Shown one piece after another: positions 33,874 through 43,366 of a stretch of 64,000 bases of DNA; the first letter of the stretch is position 1, and every line of letters starts with the position of its first letter. The stretch is from Cesiribacteraceae bacterium YIM B00369 (GTDB lineage: Bacteria > Bacteroidota > Bacteroidia > Cytophagales > Cyclobacteriaceae). Both the position numbers and the translations under genes were made by a program. The notes beneath the pieces were generated by a model. It had not been told where the DNA came from, did not search any database, and worked only from the letters and a program-made list of their open reading frames with translations. The stretch is from NCBI GenBank assembly GCA_017948555.1, contig JAFMYY010000002.1, positions 62,001-126,000 of the forward strand, written 5' to 3'.

Positions 33874-35013
33874 TTGTTTCCGAGTGTCTTAGCCCCTGTA
33901 AAAGCAAATGCCTCTATGGATAATCTGAAACTGAAGCAAGCTGCAGAATCTGCCAGTATGCATGTGACAAATGATGAAAATAAGCCTGCAGGAGAGCAGA
34001 ATAAGAGTAGTAAAAGCGGGCAGTACATCACGGCTCCGGACCATCAGCTAAGAAAGCTTGAAAAGCGACAGGAAAATCTTAAGGAATCACCCGGATCAAT
34101 AGGGGGCCATCATGAGAAAGCACAACTACTAAGTAACAAGACCCACTACAGCCCTACTGATCCGGATGCGCGAATTTCTGTAAAGCCGGGTAAAGTAAGG
34201 AGGCTCAATTATCATTGTAGCATGGCTGTGGATACAGGAAAAGGCGTAATAAGCCATATTCAGGCAGATTTTGCAGACAGCAGAGACAGCCGGAATTTGC
34301 CTGCTATTACCCTGAGACTACAGAGGAGTTTAACCGACAATGAGCTGCGCATGCAGGACCTGCTGGCCGATGGAGGCTTTTCCAATGGCAGCAACTACGC
34401 CTTTCTGGAACAGCGGAAGGTTACCGGATGGATTCCGGTGTTCGGAAAGTATAAGCCGGAGATAGAAGGCTGTCCTTATGATCCGGAAAAGGACCAGTTT
34501 ACCTGTGCTGCAGGAAAGGTGTTACCCTTTAAAACCTATGACACTAATGCAGATGGAGGCATGCTTAAAATTTACCGGGCTGATTACCAGGACTGCAAGA
34601 ACTGCCCTTTGAAATCTTCCTGTGTTCCCCGGAGCAAGTGCAGGCAAATCACCCGCACAGCGTATGATCCGGAATACCACCGGGCACTGGAAAGGCAGCA
34701 AAGCAGAAAGGGTAAACGAATGAAAGGAATCAGGCAGAGCACAGTTGAGCCGGTCTTCGGAACCCTTGTAAACTATTACGGGATGAGTAAAGTAGGAGTA
34801 AAGGGAAAGGCAGGCGCACATAAGGTGATGCTGATGGCCGCTATTGCCTTCAACCTGAGAAAATATATGAAGTATGAGCCAGTAAAGGTGAAAAGCATGG
34901 CCATAGCACTAAAAAGAGGAATGACTCAGCCTTTTTCAGGCTTTGTTTTATTCCTTGTACTCCTCTTTTCAAATGAAAATACTAAAAATCAGGCGCCTGC
35001 CTATTTAACCTAA
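33874..35013 (+). pseudogene. IS1182-family transposase, 5'-truncated
   Basis: The 379-codon frame is the C-terminal two thirds of an IS1182-type DDE transposase: KANASMDNLKLKQ, RISVKPGKVRRLNYHCSMAVDTGKGVISHIQADFADSRDS, the Asp in LLADGGFSNGSNY, a Cys cluster DCKNCPLKSSC, and the Glu in IRQSTVEPVFGTLVNYYGMSKV. The N-terminus, including the first catalytic Asp usually found just before KANAS, is missing; the first codons (FPSVLAPV) are unrelated sequence. No left-end inverted repeat was found. It is a dead transposase remnant, not an intact insertion sequence. Confidence 0.85.
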
Positions 35014-35474
35014 TGAAGGATCATGAAAAGTAACCTCAAAAGAATGGGTTGTGCAACAGCCACGGTCGTTTTTGTGGCCTAATCAACGTTTGAACTAACA
35101 CCAGGTTATATTTCTTTCCTGCTATTAGAAGGCGGGGCCCTATCCTCCGGAATGACTGACCCTATTGGAATAAAATAACCACATTGGAATTTAGGCAAAA
35201 AAATCAGATAGAAAGCTGAAGGGAAATATATTCATTACGAAAATAAAAATATTGATGGGAATCTTTAAAGATCCCGTTTACCTCAGGTTTGAGGAGCTTC
35301 TGGTATAGAAAAAAGAAAGCTACCCAGCGTAAGGTAAAATCAGGAAAAGCCCGAAAATATAGAAAAGGCACATCCTTATTATTTATATATGTTTTGCAGA
35401 TAAAATTAGAGGTTCTTTGTCGAACTTCGGCCCAAATCGTTTTTCCTTTCACAGGAAACTATTGCAAACAGCTT
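35014..35474. other. 461-bp region without a gene
   Basis: It follows the IS1182 remnant and includes GGGTTGTGCAACAGCC near 35045, possibly the right end of that element. The remainder is upstream sequence of the TPR gene; the open frame continues upstream of 35475 but encodes basic, non-conserved residues. Confidence 0.45.
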
Positions 35475-36659
35475 ATGGCACGAATTAAGAATTTATGTTT
35501 TCTACTGCTTCTGGTCCTTTTATCCTACGTGAGCCTGCAGGCACAAAGTGTCTCATCCCTTTTTAAATCCGGAATAAAAGCACAGGAAAACGGGGATTAT
35601 CCCGCTGCAATAGAATATTTAGTAAAAGCTTCTGAAAAATCAAAAGATAAAAAATGGCGTAACCAAAGACAGTATACCAGGAGTCTGGATAAACTTACTG
35701 AGGTAAACATCACTTTGGGTCGGTATGAGGATGCAGAAAGAACGGCTAAGATCTTGGTAGAAATTACAAAAAGCAAAGCCAAGGGAAGCCATAAAGATTA
35801 TGCAAGTGCTTTAAACAGCCTGGCAACAGTATATTATGAAACAGGCCGTTATAAAGAGTCGGAAGTCTTATATAAGAAAACCCTTGATATTTTTGAAAAA
35901 AAATCCGAAAGAAAGGATCCTGCTTATCCTTCTGTAATAGGAAACCTGGCAAGTTTATACAGGACAATGGATCGTAACAAAGAAGCCGAAGAACTGTATA
36001 TTAAAGCGCTTGAACTTTTAAGAAAAAAGAAGAGTAAACAACACGAATCTTATGCTGCTGCTTTAAATAATCTGGCATCCCTCTACAGGAGCACTGAAAG
36101 GGGAGAAGAAGCCGAAACGTTGTTAATCGAGGCTACAGAAATCACAAAAAATAAGCTAGGGGAAGATCATATAAATTATGCGTTTTCTATTCAAAACCTG
36201 GCAGCTTTATATACTGAAATGGGCCGTTTTAAGGAAGCAGAGGATTTTTATTTAAAGACAATAGAAATTATAAAAGGCAAATTAGGGGAGGATCATCCTT
36301 CCTATGCCACATTTTTAGGTAACCTTTCAGCTTTGTATTTTACGATGGGACGGTATCATGAAGCTAAACCTTTGATTGAGAAAGCCCTTGAAATCACGAA
36401 GAATAAATTTGGGGAAAACCATGTAGATTATGCTTTGCAGCTGTCTAATATGGGGGCTTATTACTTTATTATAAGTGATTTTAATGAAGCTGATCAGTGC
36501 TTAACTAAAGCCGCCGAAATTCAGAAGGAACAATTAGGGGAAAAGCATTCTTCCTATATTCAAACCATTTCTTTTGTGGCCCATCTATATTCAAAGATGG
36601 GGCGCGATGAGGAAGCAAAATCGCTGTTAATGAAGATACAATTGCTACAGGAAAACTAG
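35475..36659 (+). CDS. Secreted TPR (kinesin-light-chain-like) repeat protein
   Basis: The start is placed at MARIKNLCFLLLLVLLSYVSLQAQ, a clear signal peptide, giving 394 residues. The mature part is about eight TPR_10/TPR_12 units of about 42 residues with the recurring pattern YAxxLNNLAxLYxxxGRYxEAExLYxKALEI. The N-terminal SLFKSGIKAQENGDYPAAIEYL aligns with the start of the TPR-CHAT protein at 37006, so the two are paralogous over their TPR parts. No CHAT or other catalytic domain follows. The stop codon abuts a 164-bp palindromic element. Confidence 0.85.
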   Translation: MARIKNLCFLLLLVLLSYVSLQAQSVSSLFKSGIKAQENGDYPAAIEYLVKASEKSKDKKWRNQRQYTRSLDKLTEVNITLGRYEDAERTAKILVEITKSKAKGSHKDYASALNSLATVYYETGRYKESEVLYKKTLDIFEKKSERKDPAYPSVIGNLASLYRTMDRNKEAEELYIKALELLRKKKSKQHESYAAALNNLASLYRSTERGEEAETLLIEATEITKNKLGEDHINYAFSIQNLAALYTEMGRFKEAEDFYLKTIEIIKGKLGEDHPSYATFLGNLSALYFTMGRYHEAKPLIEKALEITKNKFGENHVDYALQLSNMGAYYFIISDFNEADQCLTKAAEIQKEQLGEKHSSYIQTISFVAHLYSKMGRDEEAKSLLMKIQLLQEN

Positions 36660-36822
36660 GCTGTGTCTGAAGAATACCTCCTTTGAGTTAAAAAGTCGCA
36701 TTTTGATTCTGTGCTGCAGTTCTTTTTCTCTCCATAGCTAAGGCTATGCCTCCAAAAAGTACCTTTGCCCAAAACCAAAATGCACTCTTTTTATTCTCAT
36801 AAGCATTCATCAGTCACAGCCC
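36659..36822. repeat. 164-bp imperfect palindrome (MITE-like)
   Basis: The outer arms GGCTGTGTCTGAAGA and TCATCAGTCACAGCC are complementary at 12 of 15 positions. Internal arms AAAAAGTCGCATTTTGATT and AACCAAAATGCACTCTTTTT pair at about 17 of 20. The centre contains CATAGC-TAAG-GCTATG. The element has no coding capacity and folds almost completely on itself. Confidence 0.6.
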
Positions 36823-37005
36823 AGGAGTTGCCCCTAATCTTCGGTTAACTTAATAGAATTTTATTCTATAGTTCCCAAACGCTTAGCTTTTATATACTTT
36901 GGCTGTTGGGAAGGGTACTCTCTTTTTATATTTCTTAATAATTATTAATAAAAAAAGGCTTTAATCTATAAAAATCACTAAGTGGTTTAGCACCCCCTCG
37001 TTATC
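36823..37005 (+). promoter_or_regulatory. Upstream region of the TPR-CHAT gene
   Basis: Together with the palindrome this makes a 346-bp gap. A TATACTTTG sequence near 36894-36902 resembles a -7 box with irregular spacing; no -33 box was assigned. Confidence 0.25.
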
Positions 37006-40000
37006 ATGAAAAATTTATATCTAACCCTATTGCTTATATTGGCCTTTGCCCTAAATGTACAGGCGCAAAGCTCTTCCTCTTTGTATAAGGCAGGGGAAAA
37101 AGCGGCAGAAAACGGAGATTACAAAACTGCCATAGAACTGTTGGAAAAGGCCGTTGAACAGGAAAGAAAAAAAGGAGCCAAATATCCGTTAAGATATGCT
37201 GAGTATTTAAATGAGTTGGGGGAATACTATAGGGTTAGTGGTAGATATGAAGATTCGGAAAAGTGCCACTTGGAAGCAATAGAAATCCGGAAAAATATTT
37301 TAGGAAAAAATCATAAGGATTATGGTACTTCTTTAAGCAATCTGGGGAGTGTTTATATGGACATGTCAGAATACGAAAAGGCAGAGCCTTTGATGTTAGA
37401 AACATGTGAAATATATAAAAAGAATTTTGGAGAAGATCATCTGGATTATGCCATTTCTATAGAAAACCTTGGTGTTTTATATCTGGAAATGAAGCGCTAT
37501 AATGAAGCCGGGCTTTTGATTCTTAAATCTGTTGAAATTGAAAAAAAGAAAAACGGGGAAAATAATTTATCTTATGCAAAATCTCTAAACAACCTGGCTT
37601 CTCTTTACGAGGAAATGGGAGATTATAAAAAGGCTGAGGTAACTTATTTCCAAATCCGGGATATCAGGAAAAGCCTTTTAGGAGAAAACCATCCTCTTTA
37701 TGCGGAAACGATCAAAAATCTGGGGAATTTATACCTCAAGAAAAAAGAATATAACATTGCGGAGCCTTTACTGCAGGAGGCGGTTGGAATCAATAAAAAA
37801 GCATACGGGAATAATAATTCCACCTATATTTCCTCTTTAAATGATTTGGTGAACTTATATGCAGTAACGATCAGACTAAAGGAGGCAGAACCATTATTAG
37901 AGGAGGTTTTTGAATATAGAAAAAATAATATTGAAGAGGATGTTTTTGGTTATTTGAATAACCTCAATAACCTGGCGCGGATTTATGGTTACAATGGCAA
38001 ACTCGAAAAAGCTATTCCTTTATTCAGGATGGCCATTAATATTGAGCGACAGTCAGCTAAAGATAAGTATCGAACCGATAATTTAAGAAGTCTTGGAAAT
38101 CTTTTTGTGATGGCCGGCCGGTATAGAGAGGCGGAGCCTCTTTTGCAGGAAGTAGTGGAAATAAATATAAATGAATTTGGTGAGCAGCATCCTGAATATG
38201 CAAATGCAGTAAAACAATTGGCCTTTTTGTATTATTCCATGGGGAGCAATGAAGAGGCAGATTCTTTATATCAACACCTAACAGCTATCCTGGACAAGCA
38301 GGAAGGTGGTACAAACCTTGACATGGAGGTTATCATGAGAGAAATGGCTAAAAATTATCAAGGCATGGGTCGTTATGAAGAAGCTGAAGCTTTGTTCAGG
38401 GGTTTAACAGAAGGAAGAAAGGGGTTACCTGAAAATAACCATACCCCCTCCTATGTTGCTTCTTTATACAATCTTGCCGAGTTGTATAAAAGTACCGGCC
38501 GTTATAAGGAAGCGGAAGCTTTACTGATCCAGGTCAAAAAAATACGGGAAGGAGAGGTAGGAAAATCTTTTTACCCTACGCAAATGGATATTCTGTATAG
38601 CTTGGCGGACCTTTATGAAGCCACCGGAAGGTTAAAACAAACCGGACCATTTTATGAAAAGGCAGTTGAACTTGAAACCAATAAAGTTGGAGAAAATTAT
38701 ATGGCCATGGCAAATGCTAAAATTAAGCTGGCCAAATTTTATACGCGACTCAGCAGGTATAAAGAGGCAGAAAGCATCCTGCTGGAGGTAAAAGAGTTGC
38801 TAAATAGCCATTTAAATCCCAAAAATCACCTTCACATTCCTGTATTTATCACCATAGCCAGGTTATACGATGCCATGGAAAAGCCGGAGGCAGCATTGGA
38901 GTATTATTCAAAGGCCTGGAGCATTATAATGCAGGAAGATTGGGCCGATTATGAAAGATTAACTGTAAAGCAAAAAGGACAGCATGATAAAACCTTTCTG
39001 GATTTCCAAAATGCCTTTTATCCGTTTGTGCTGAAGCATGCGGCAAATAACCCTGCATGCACCGCTGATGCCTATAATAAAATTGTGTTTACAAAAGAAC
39101 GGCGGATGAACTCATTAGAAAAGTTACGGGAAACCATTAAGAATAGCGAAGACACCCTCCTTAACCATGTTTTTAATTTTTATAATAGCAGTAAAGACTA
39201 TGTGGCAAGGGTTTACAATGAGCCCCTGTTAATACAGGAGGATTTGAAATATCAGGTTGACTCAGTTGAAAATCAATTAAACCTTTTATCTAAATACCTT
39301 TTGAAAAAAAACAAATATTTTCCTGGTAATAGTGATAAAACTAACTATCATTGGGCGTCTGTAAGGCAAAAGCTAAAGAGTGGTGAGGCTGCCATTGAGA
39401 TGGTTCGTTTGGAAAATAGTGACCAAATCCAGAAGGATGCGGTTATCTATCTGGCTTTCATCATCAGGCCCGAAAGTGGGGATTTTCCGGAAATACTGGC
39501 ACTGGAAAATGGGAATGAATTAGAAGGCAAGTACCTGGAGGAATACCGGAAAAGCATCCAAAATCAAAGTCGGGACCAGCAATCATATCAGCAATACTGG
39601 GGTAAAATCGGTAAAATGTTAGAAGGAACAAAAAAAGTTTATCTCTCAGGAGACGGCGTTTATCATTCCCTCAACTTGCAGGCTCTCTTAAATCCAGCTA
39701 CGGGGAAGTACCTGGGTGAGGAATTGGAGATACAACTGCTAACTTCTACAAAAACGCTGGCAACACCACTTAGGAAAAGAAAACCCGCGAATGAAGCTTA
39801 CTTATTAGGAAGCTCAGATTTCCACTTAGCACAAGAATTAGAAAAATATAAACTGATAAAAGATCACGCTCTTACTCTATCTTACCGAAAAAGGTCTGGC
39901 AGTAGTGTTTTCCATGAGGGAAAAATAGTGTCTTTAAAGGAAAGTGACGCAGGGCTACAAGAGTTGGCCCGCTGCCTGGAGATTGCAGGGATCAGAAAAA

Positions 40001-40560
40001 ACGTGTACTTAGGAGCCGTGAGTACAGAACGAAGACTTAAACAAATTAAAAATCCAAAAATTCTACATCTGAATACCCATGGGTTTTTCATGCAGAACAT
40101 CTCTTCTAAGCCAGATAATCAGGTTGATTTACTGGACCTGCAAAAAGGCCTGGACTTTCAGGACCCCTTGCTACGCTCCGGTTTATTTTTATCGGGCGCT
40201 CAGGCGGCCATTGAAGTAGGAGGAGATGGTGTTTTAACAGCGAGTGAAGCAATGAATCTCTGGTTGGATGATACAGAACTGGTCGTTCTTTCAGGATTTG
40301 ATACTGGCCTGGGAGAGGTTAAAAACGGAGAAGGAATTGATGCGCTGCAAGCTGCTTTTAAAGCTGCCGGTGCCCAATCAGTTCTTATGTCATTGTGGCC
40401 AGGTAATGAAAAGGCAAATCAGGAATTTTTGAGCATGTTCTATGAAAACTGGCTGCAGAAAGGCGAGGACAAACAGAACGCTTTTAAAAATGCACAGGCC
40501 AACTTGCGTAAAAAATATCCACACCCATACTATTGGGCTGCCTTTGTGATAGTTGAATGA
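37006..40560 (+). CDS. TPR-CHAT protein with substituted catalytic cysteine
   Basis: The 1,184-residue protein has a signal peptide (MKNLYLTLLLILAFALNVQAQ), about 14-15 TPR_10/12 units from 22 to about 680, a helical linker, and a CHAT (caspase HetF-associated) domain at about 800-1184. The CHAT His is present in ILHLNTHGFF (H1025). The block that normally reads VVLSACxTGLG reads VVLSGFDTGLG, so the nucleophilic Cys is Phe1098 (codon TTT). The following GEVKNGEGIDALQAAFKAAGAQSVLMSLWPGN is otherwise well conserved. It should therefore be an inactive CHAT pseudo-protease acting as a binding or scaffold protein in the periplasm. It lies downstream of a TPR-only paralogue. Confidence 0.9.
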   Translation: MKNLYLTLLLILAFALNVQAQSSSSLYKAGEKAAENGDYKTAIELLEKAVEQERKKGAKYPLRYAEYLNELGEYYRVSGRYEDSEKCHLEAIEIRKNILGKNHKDYGTSLSNLGSVYMDMSEYEKAEPLMLETCEIYKKNFGEDHLDYAISIENLGVLYLEMKRYNEAGLLILKSVEIEKKKNGENNLSYAKSLNNLASLYEEMGDYKKAEVTYFQIRDIRKSLLGENHPLYAETIKNLGNLYLKKKEYNIAEPLLQEAVGINKKAYGNNNSTYISSLNDLVNLYAVTIRLKEAEPLLEEVFEYRKNNIEEDVFGYLNNLNNLARIYGYNGKLEKAIPLFRMAINIERQSAKDKYRTDNLRSLGNLFVMAGRYREAEPLLQEVVEININEFGEQHPEYANAVKQLAFLYYSMGSNEEADSLYQHLTAILDKQEGGTNLDMEVIMREMAKNYQGMGRYEEAEALFRGLTEGRKGLPENNHTPSYVASLYNLAELYKSTGRYKEAEALLIQVKKIREGEVGKSFYPTQMDILYSLADLYEATGRLKQTGPFYEKAVELETNKVGENYMAMANAKIKLAKFYTRLSRYKEAESILLEVKELLNSHLNPKNHLHIPVFITIARLYDAMEKPEAALEYYSKAWSIIMQEDWADYERLTVKQKGQHDKTFLDFQNAFYPFVLKHAANNPACTADAYNKIVFTKERRMNSLEKLRETIKNSEDTLLNHVFNFYNSSKDYVARVYNEPLLIQEDLKYQVDSVENQLNLLSKYLLKKNKYFPGNSDKTNYHWASVRQKLKSGEAAIEMVRLENSDQIQKDAVIYLAFIIRPESGDFPEILALENGNELEGKYLEEYRKSIQNQSRDQQSYQQYWGKIGKMLEGTKKVYLSGDGVYHSLNLQALLNPATGKYLGEELEIQLLTSTKTLATPLRKRKPANEAYLLGSSDFHLAQELEKYKLIKDHALTLSYRKRSGSSVFHEGKIVSLKESDAGLQELARCLEIAGIRKNVYLGAVSTERRLKQIKNPKILHLNTHGFFMQNISSKPDNQVDLLDLQKGLDFQDPLLRSGLFLSGAQAAIEVGGDGVLTASEAMNLWLDDTELVVLSGFDTGLGEVKNGEGIDALQAAFKAAGAQSVLMSLWPGNEKANQEFLSMFYENWLQKGEDKQNAFKNAQANLRKKYPHPYYWAAFVIVE

Positions 40561-40850
40561 CAATGAAGCAGGAATGAAAGCGTATTATTTTAATTACTTT
40601 ATTTTACCTCTTACACACCTCTGATAAAAAAATAACTTTTGAATATTGAGTTTTTGTGTCTGTAGTTGTGGACGAAGTTTAAGGATTTGAAAGAATTTAT
40701 CTTCTTTATGTAAGTACTTGATGTAAGTGACACGGAAAGAGTCCAGGCTAGGGATTAGTTTGATAGCTCTCCCTGTAAAAAGCAATCTTTTGAAGAGGAA
40801 TATAAAATAAAATTATACACCATTTCAATGGAGTAAACATGAAAGATCCA

Positions 40851-41143
40851 CTTAACTTTACCAGAGAACACTTATTAATACTCACCAAAAAGTAGGAGAG
40901 GTGTAGAGTGACGCCAGATTTTCCCAAAATAAAGTGGCAGCTTCCAGTGGAATTTTTTAAGGTATAAAATTCCACTTTTTTGGCTCAGAAACAGCGTTTA
41001 CTTGCATTTAAAAGGCTTTTTAGTAGGGTATGGCTGGTTCGAATCCTGCCACCCCGCCTAGTAAAAACCGCATTTACAGTTTGTAAATGCGGTTTTTTTA
41101 TGTACAATAGGGAAGTGGAAGTTTTTGCTATCCGTTTGAAAAT
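40851..41143 (+). repeat. tRNA-Pro-tailed repeat, copy A
   Basis: The upstream module (40851 to about 41035) contains the palindrome GTGGAATTTT...AAAATTCCAC followed by a T-run, and the block TTTTTTGGCTCAGAAAC. The core 41036-41056 is identical over 21 nt to the 3' end of tRNA-Pro (24007-24027). A downstream module holds a 15-bp hairpin terminator and TGTACAATAGGGAAGTGGAAG. Copies B, C and D share these parts in the same orientation. Confidence 0.85.
41063..41096 (+). terminator. Terminator hairpin of repeat A
   Basis: A 15-bp perfect stem (AAAACCGCATTTACA and its complement) with a 3-nt loop is followed by T residues, placed as a terminator would be after a tRNA gene. Copies C and D carry degenerating versions. 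Confidence 0.75.
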
Positions 41144-41290
41144 TCATGGATCAGGCAATTTTCCAGGGGACCTTCATTTTCAGTAATGTTGATCCGGATG
41201 TAGTATGACTTAAGTTTCTGAACATAACCTTAGTTGCAGTACCTGACGCCTCTGTCAGAATGACAAATGAAATGCTTACCATTTCTTTTG

Positions 41291-41554
41291 TCAATTTGTG
41301 CTATGGATTAACCTGCTTGTCGTGGTGACTTTTTTTATTCTTTTTTGATAGTCTGGGGGGATTGTCTTGGGTTGATTGATACCTGTTGCTGCCTCACATT
41401 TCAGGTTATCCATCAAATGATTTACTGTCTTACGATTGGCCTCAAACCTGACTGCTGCCTGGTCGATATTGAGCTGCCCCCGGAGGATCTCTTCCACCAT
41501 CTGGCGCATTAATAGTTCATGCTCTTGTATACCTGACTGATAAAGTTCTTCCAT
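41291..41554 (-). CDS. Small helix-turn-helix protein, possible transposase remnant
   Basis: The 87-residue frame reads LLMRQMVEEILRGQLNIDQAAVRFEANRKTVNHLMDNLK, a plausible helix-turn-helix as in OrfA-type transposase subunits (resume-binding pattern VEEILxGxxxxxxAAxxFxxxRKTV). The C-terminal 35 residues look unstructured. No second transposase frame or inverted repeats are nearby, so it is probably a remnant. Whether it is expressed is unclear. Confidence 0.35.
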   Translation of the reverse strand: MEELYQSGIQEHELLMRQMVEEILRGQLNIDQAAVRFEANRKTVNHLMDNLKCEAATGINQPKTIPPDYQKRIKKVTTTSRLIHSTN

Positions 41555-41754
41555 AAGTTAACCATTTTTTCGGTCAACTTTTTTTAGTACAAGTCATGCC
41601 TTTTCAGAAGGTGGATTAATTCTTTTAAACCTATTACTGAAATCCAGATCTATCTTAAGGAAAACATGCTGACAGGATCTTGTGAGGTTAAGAACATAAT
41701 TTATTCCATTGGGAGCCACTTAATCTGGATAGTTACAACGAATTTAAAAGACCA

Positions 41755-41782
41755 AAAGCCAGTTGGCGAACCAACTGGCTTT
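41755..41782 (-). terminator. Intrinsic terminator of the YceI gene
   Basis: A perfect 12-bp stem (AAAGCCAGTTGG with CCAACTGGCTTT) and a 4-nt loop lie 44 bp after the YceI stop, with a T-rich tail on the minus strand. Confidence 0.75.
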
Positions 41783-41826
41783 CGGAAGATCTTCTTAAAA
41801 TTTATCAGGCAATTGCCATAAATCAA

Positions 41827-42456
41827 TTAATTTGCCTGAGCGGCAGTCACCAGCTTCAGGTCAATAATAAATTCATTGTCAATGGCTTTGTCGCCCAGGT
41901 CTGCAAAGAAAGAAGGTGAGCCATAGCGCACATCGAACTTACTCCTGTCTACTACAATTTTTGCCACTGCTTCGGCTGCATTTCCGTTGAGTTTTACAAC
42001 TGCCGGGAAATGAATGGTTTCCGTCTTTCCCTTGATGGTAAGATCTCCGGTAATCTGGTAATTGTTTTCACCAGCTTTGGCTTTTGCGACAGGCGTTGCT
42101 TTTGTGATTTTGAAAACAGCCTTCGGATGCTTTTCAACCCCAAAGAAATCATCGGATTTAAGGTGCCCAACCAACTTGCCGTTATATTCGGCATTGGTAA
42201 TGTCCGTATTGGTGATGCTGTTCATATCTATTTCGAAGGAACCTCCTATAAGCTTGTTTTTCTCTACCTGCAGTGAGCCGGAAGCCAGGGAAATATTACC
42301 GGTATGATCTCCGCCGATTTTCCTGCCTGTCCATACCAGGCTCGATTGCCGGGTGTCGGCTGTAAGTAGTTTACCAATGCTGCTCTGAGCAGCAAGCTGA
42401 GTGGATGAAAAGGCTAAAGTGGCCAAAACAGCGAAGAAATAATTTTTGATTTTCAT
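41827..42456 (-). CDS. YceI-family periplasmic protein
   Basis: The 209-residue protein has a signal peptide (cleavage near LAAQ, residue 24) and one YceI lipocalin-like barrel: DTRQSSLVWTGRKIGGDHTGNISLASGSLQVEKNKLIGGSFEIDMNSI, HLKSDDFFGVEKHPKAVFKI, and YQITGDLTIKGKTETIHFPAVV. YceI proteins bind isoprenoid-type lipids in the periplasm. It lies downstream of an NmrA-type gene on the same strand with a 52-bp gap. Confidence 0.92.
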   Translation of the reverse strand: MKIKNYFFAVLATLAFSSTQLAAQSSIGKLLTADTRQSSLVWTGRKIGGDHTGNISLASGSLQVEKNKLIGGSFEIDMNSITNTDITNAEYNGKLVGHLKSDDFFGVEKHPKAVFKITKATPVAKAKAGENNYQITGDLTIKGKTETIHFPAVVKLNGNAAEAVAKIVVDRSKFDVRYGSPSFFADLGDKAIDNEFIIDLKLVTAAQAN

Positions 42457-42508
42457 TGTTAAATTGAAATAGAATTTAAATTAGATGGTATGATGATAAT
42501 AATGTCTT

Positions 42509-43366
42509 TTAAGATTTCACTGCCTTTTCTACAAAAGCAGCCAGTGGTGTTGCAGGCCGTCCGGTCAGTTTTGAAAGCTGATGAGATTCGTCAAAAAGGT
42601 CACCCTTTGCTATACCCAAATCCCACCCGGCAATGGCACGGGCAAGTTCTTCGGACAAACCAAAGCTTACAAGCTGAGCGGCATACACTTCTTCAGGCAA
42701 GTTATTGTAGGAGATGTCTTTACCGCTCTGGCGGGAAATTTCTGCTGCCAGCTCACGCAGGCTGAAGCTTTCATCTCCGGCCAGCTCATAGGTTTTACCC
42801 TCATGACCTTCGGTTGTTAAAACAATTACTGCCGCATCTGCATAATCTGCACGCGTGGCTGCAGAGATTTTTCCTTCTCCTGCACTGCCAATGATGGCAC
42901 CACTGGCAAGTGCTCCCTGAATGGAATCGGCATAATTTTCGGTATACCAACCATTACGGAGTATAGTATAAGCAATTCCCGAAGCTTTTAAATCCGCTTC
43001 AGTGGCTACATGCTCCTCCGCCAGGCTCAGGGAAGAGGTATCAGCATGCAGGAGGCTGGTATACACGATCCGTTTTACACCCGCCTGCTTCGCTGCATCT
43101 ATCACGTTTTTATGTTGCTCTGCACGTTTACCCACTTCGCTCGACGAAATCAGCAGCAGGATATCGATGCCTTTCATAGCCTGATTAAGTGTTTCCGGCT
43201 TGTTGTAGTCACCTTCTTTTATTTCAACACCAAGGCCAATATCAGCCGCTTTCTCTGCAGATCGCACGAGGGCAACAATGCGCTCAGGGGATATTTTTTG
43301 TTTTAGTTTATTTACTACCAAACGGCCAAGGTGTCCGGTAGCTCCGGTAATTAAGATCCTGTTCAT
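42509..43366 (-). CDS. NAD(P)-binding SDR, quinone oxidoreductase 2 (YtfG)-like
   Basis: The 285-residue protein has an N-terminal Rossmann motif (ILITGATGHLGRLVVNKLKQK), VEIKEGDYNKPETLNQAMKGIDILLLISSSEVGKR, VKRIVYTSLLHADTS, YTILRNGWYTENYADSI and KTYELAGDESFSLRELAAEIS. The pattern fits the NmrA-like QOR2 group, which reduces quinones with NADPH. It is followed by the YceI gene in the same direction. Two strong Rossmann-type proteins in this block suggest a redox theme. Confidence 0.88.
   Translation of the reverse strand: MNRILITGATGHLGRLVVNKLKQKISPERIVALVRSAEKAADIGLGVEIKEGDYNKPETLNQAMKGIDILLLISSSEVGKRAEQHKNVIDAAKQAGVKRIVYTSLLHADTSSLSLAEEHVATEADLKASGIAYTILRNGWYTENYADSIQGALASGAIIGSAGEGKISAATRADYADAAVIVLTTEGHEGKTYELAGDESFSLRELAAEISRQSGKDISYNNLPEEVYAAQLVSFGLSEELARAIAGWDLGIAKGDLFDESHQLSKLTGRPATPLAAFVEKAVKS

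Larger units (their letters stand above)
40561..41290. other. 730-bp region containing repeat A
   Basis: Apart from the tRNA-like repeat copy A (40851-41143) and its terminator, nothing is recognisable. A 63-codon minus-strand frame at 40594-40785 has no known relative that I can name. Confidence 0.5.

Noticed and set aside
35289-35474. 62-codon upstream extension of the TPR gene
   Set aside because: The extra residues are basic and unconserved, while the Met at 35475 begins a proper signal peptide.
40594-40785. 63-codon minus-strand frame after the CHAT gene
   Set aside because: The composition is AT-driven and no family is recognised; it ends close to repeat A without promoter or start support.
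40979-41004. A functional promoter inside repeats A-D (TTTG and TTTATTTG/TTTACTTG)
   Set aside because: The boxes resemble Bacteroidota elements, but the spacing is about 14 nt, against 21 nt in the tRNA-Ser promoter, and the second base of the -7 box is wrong.
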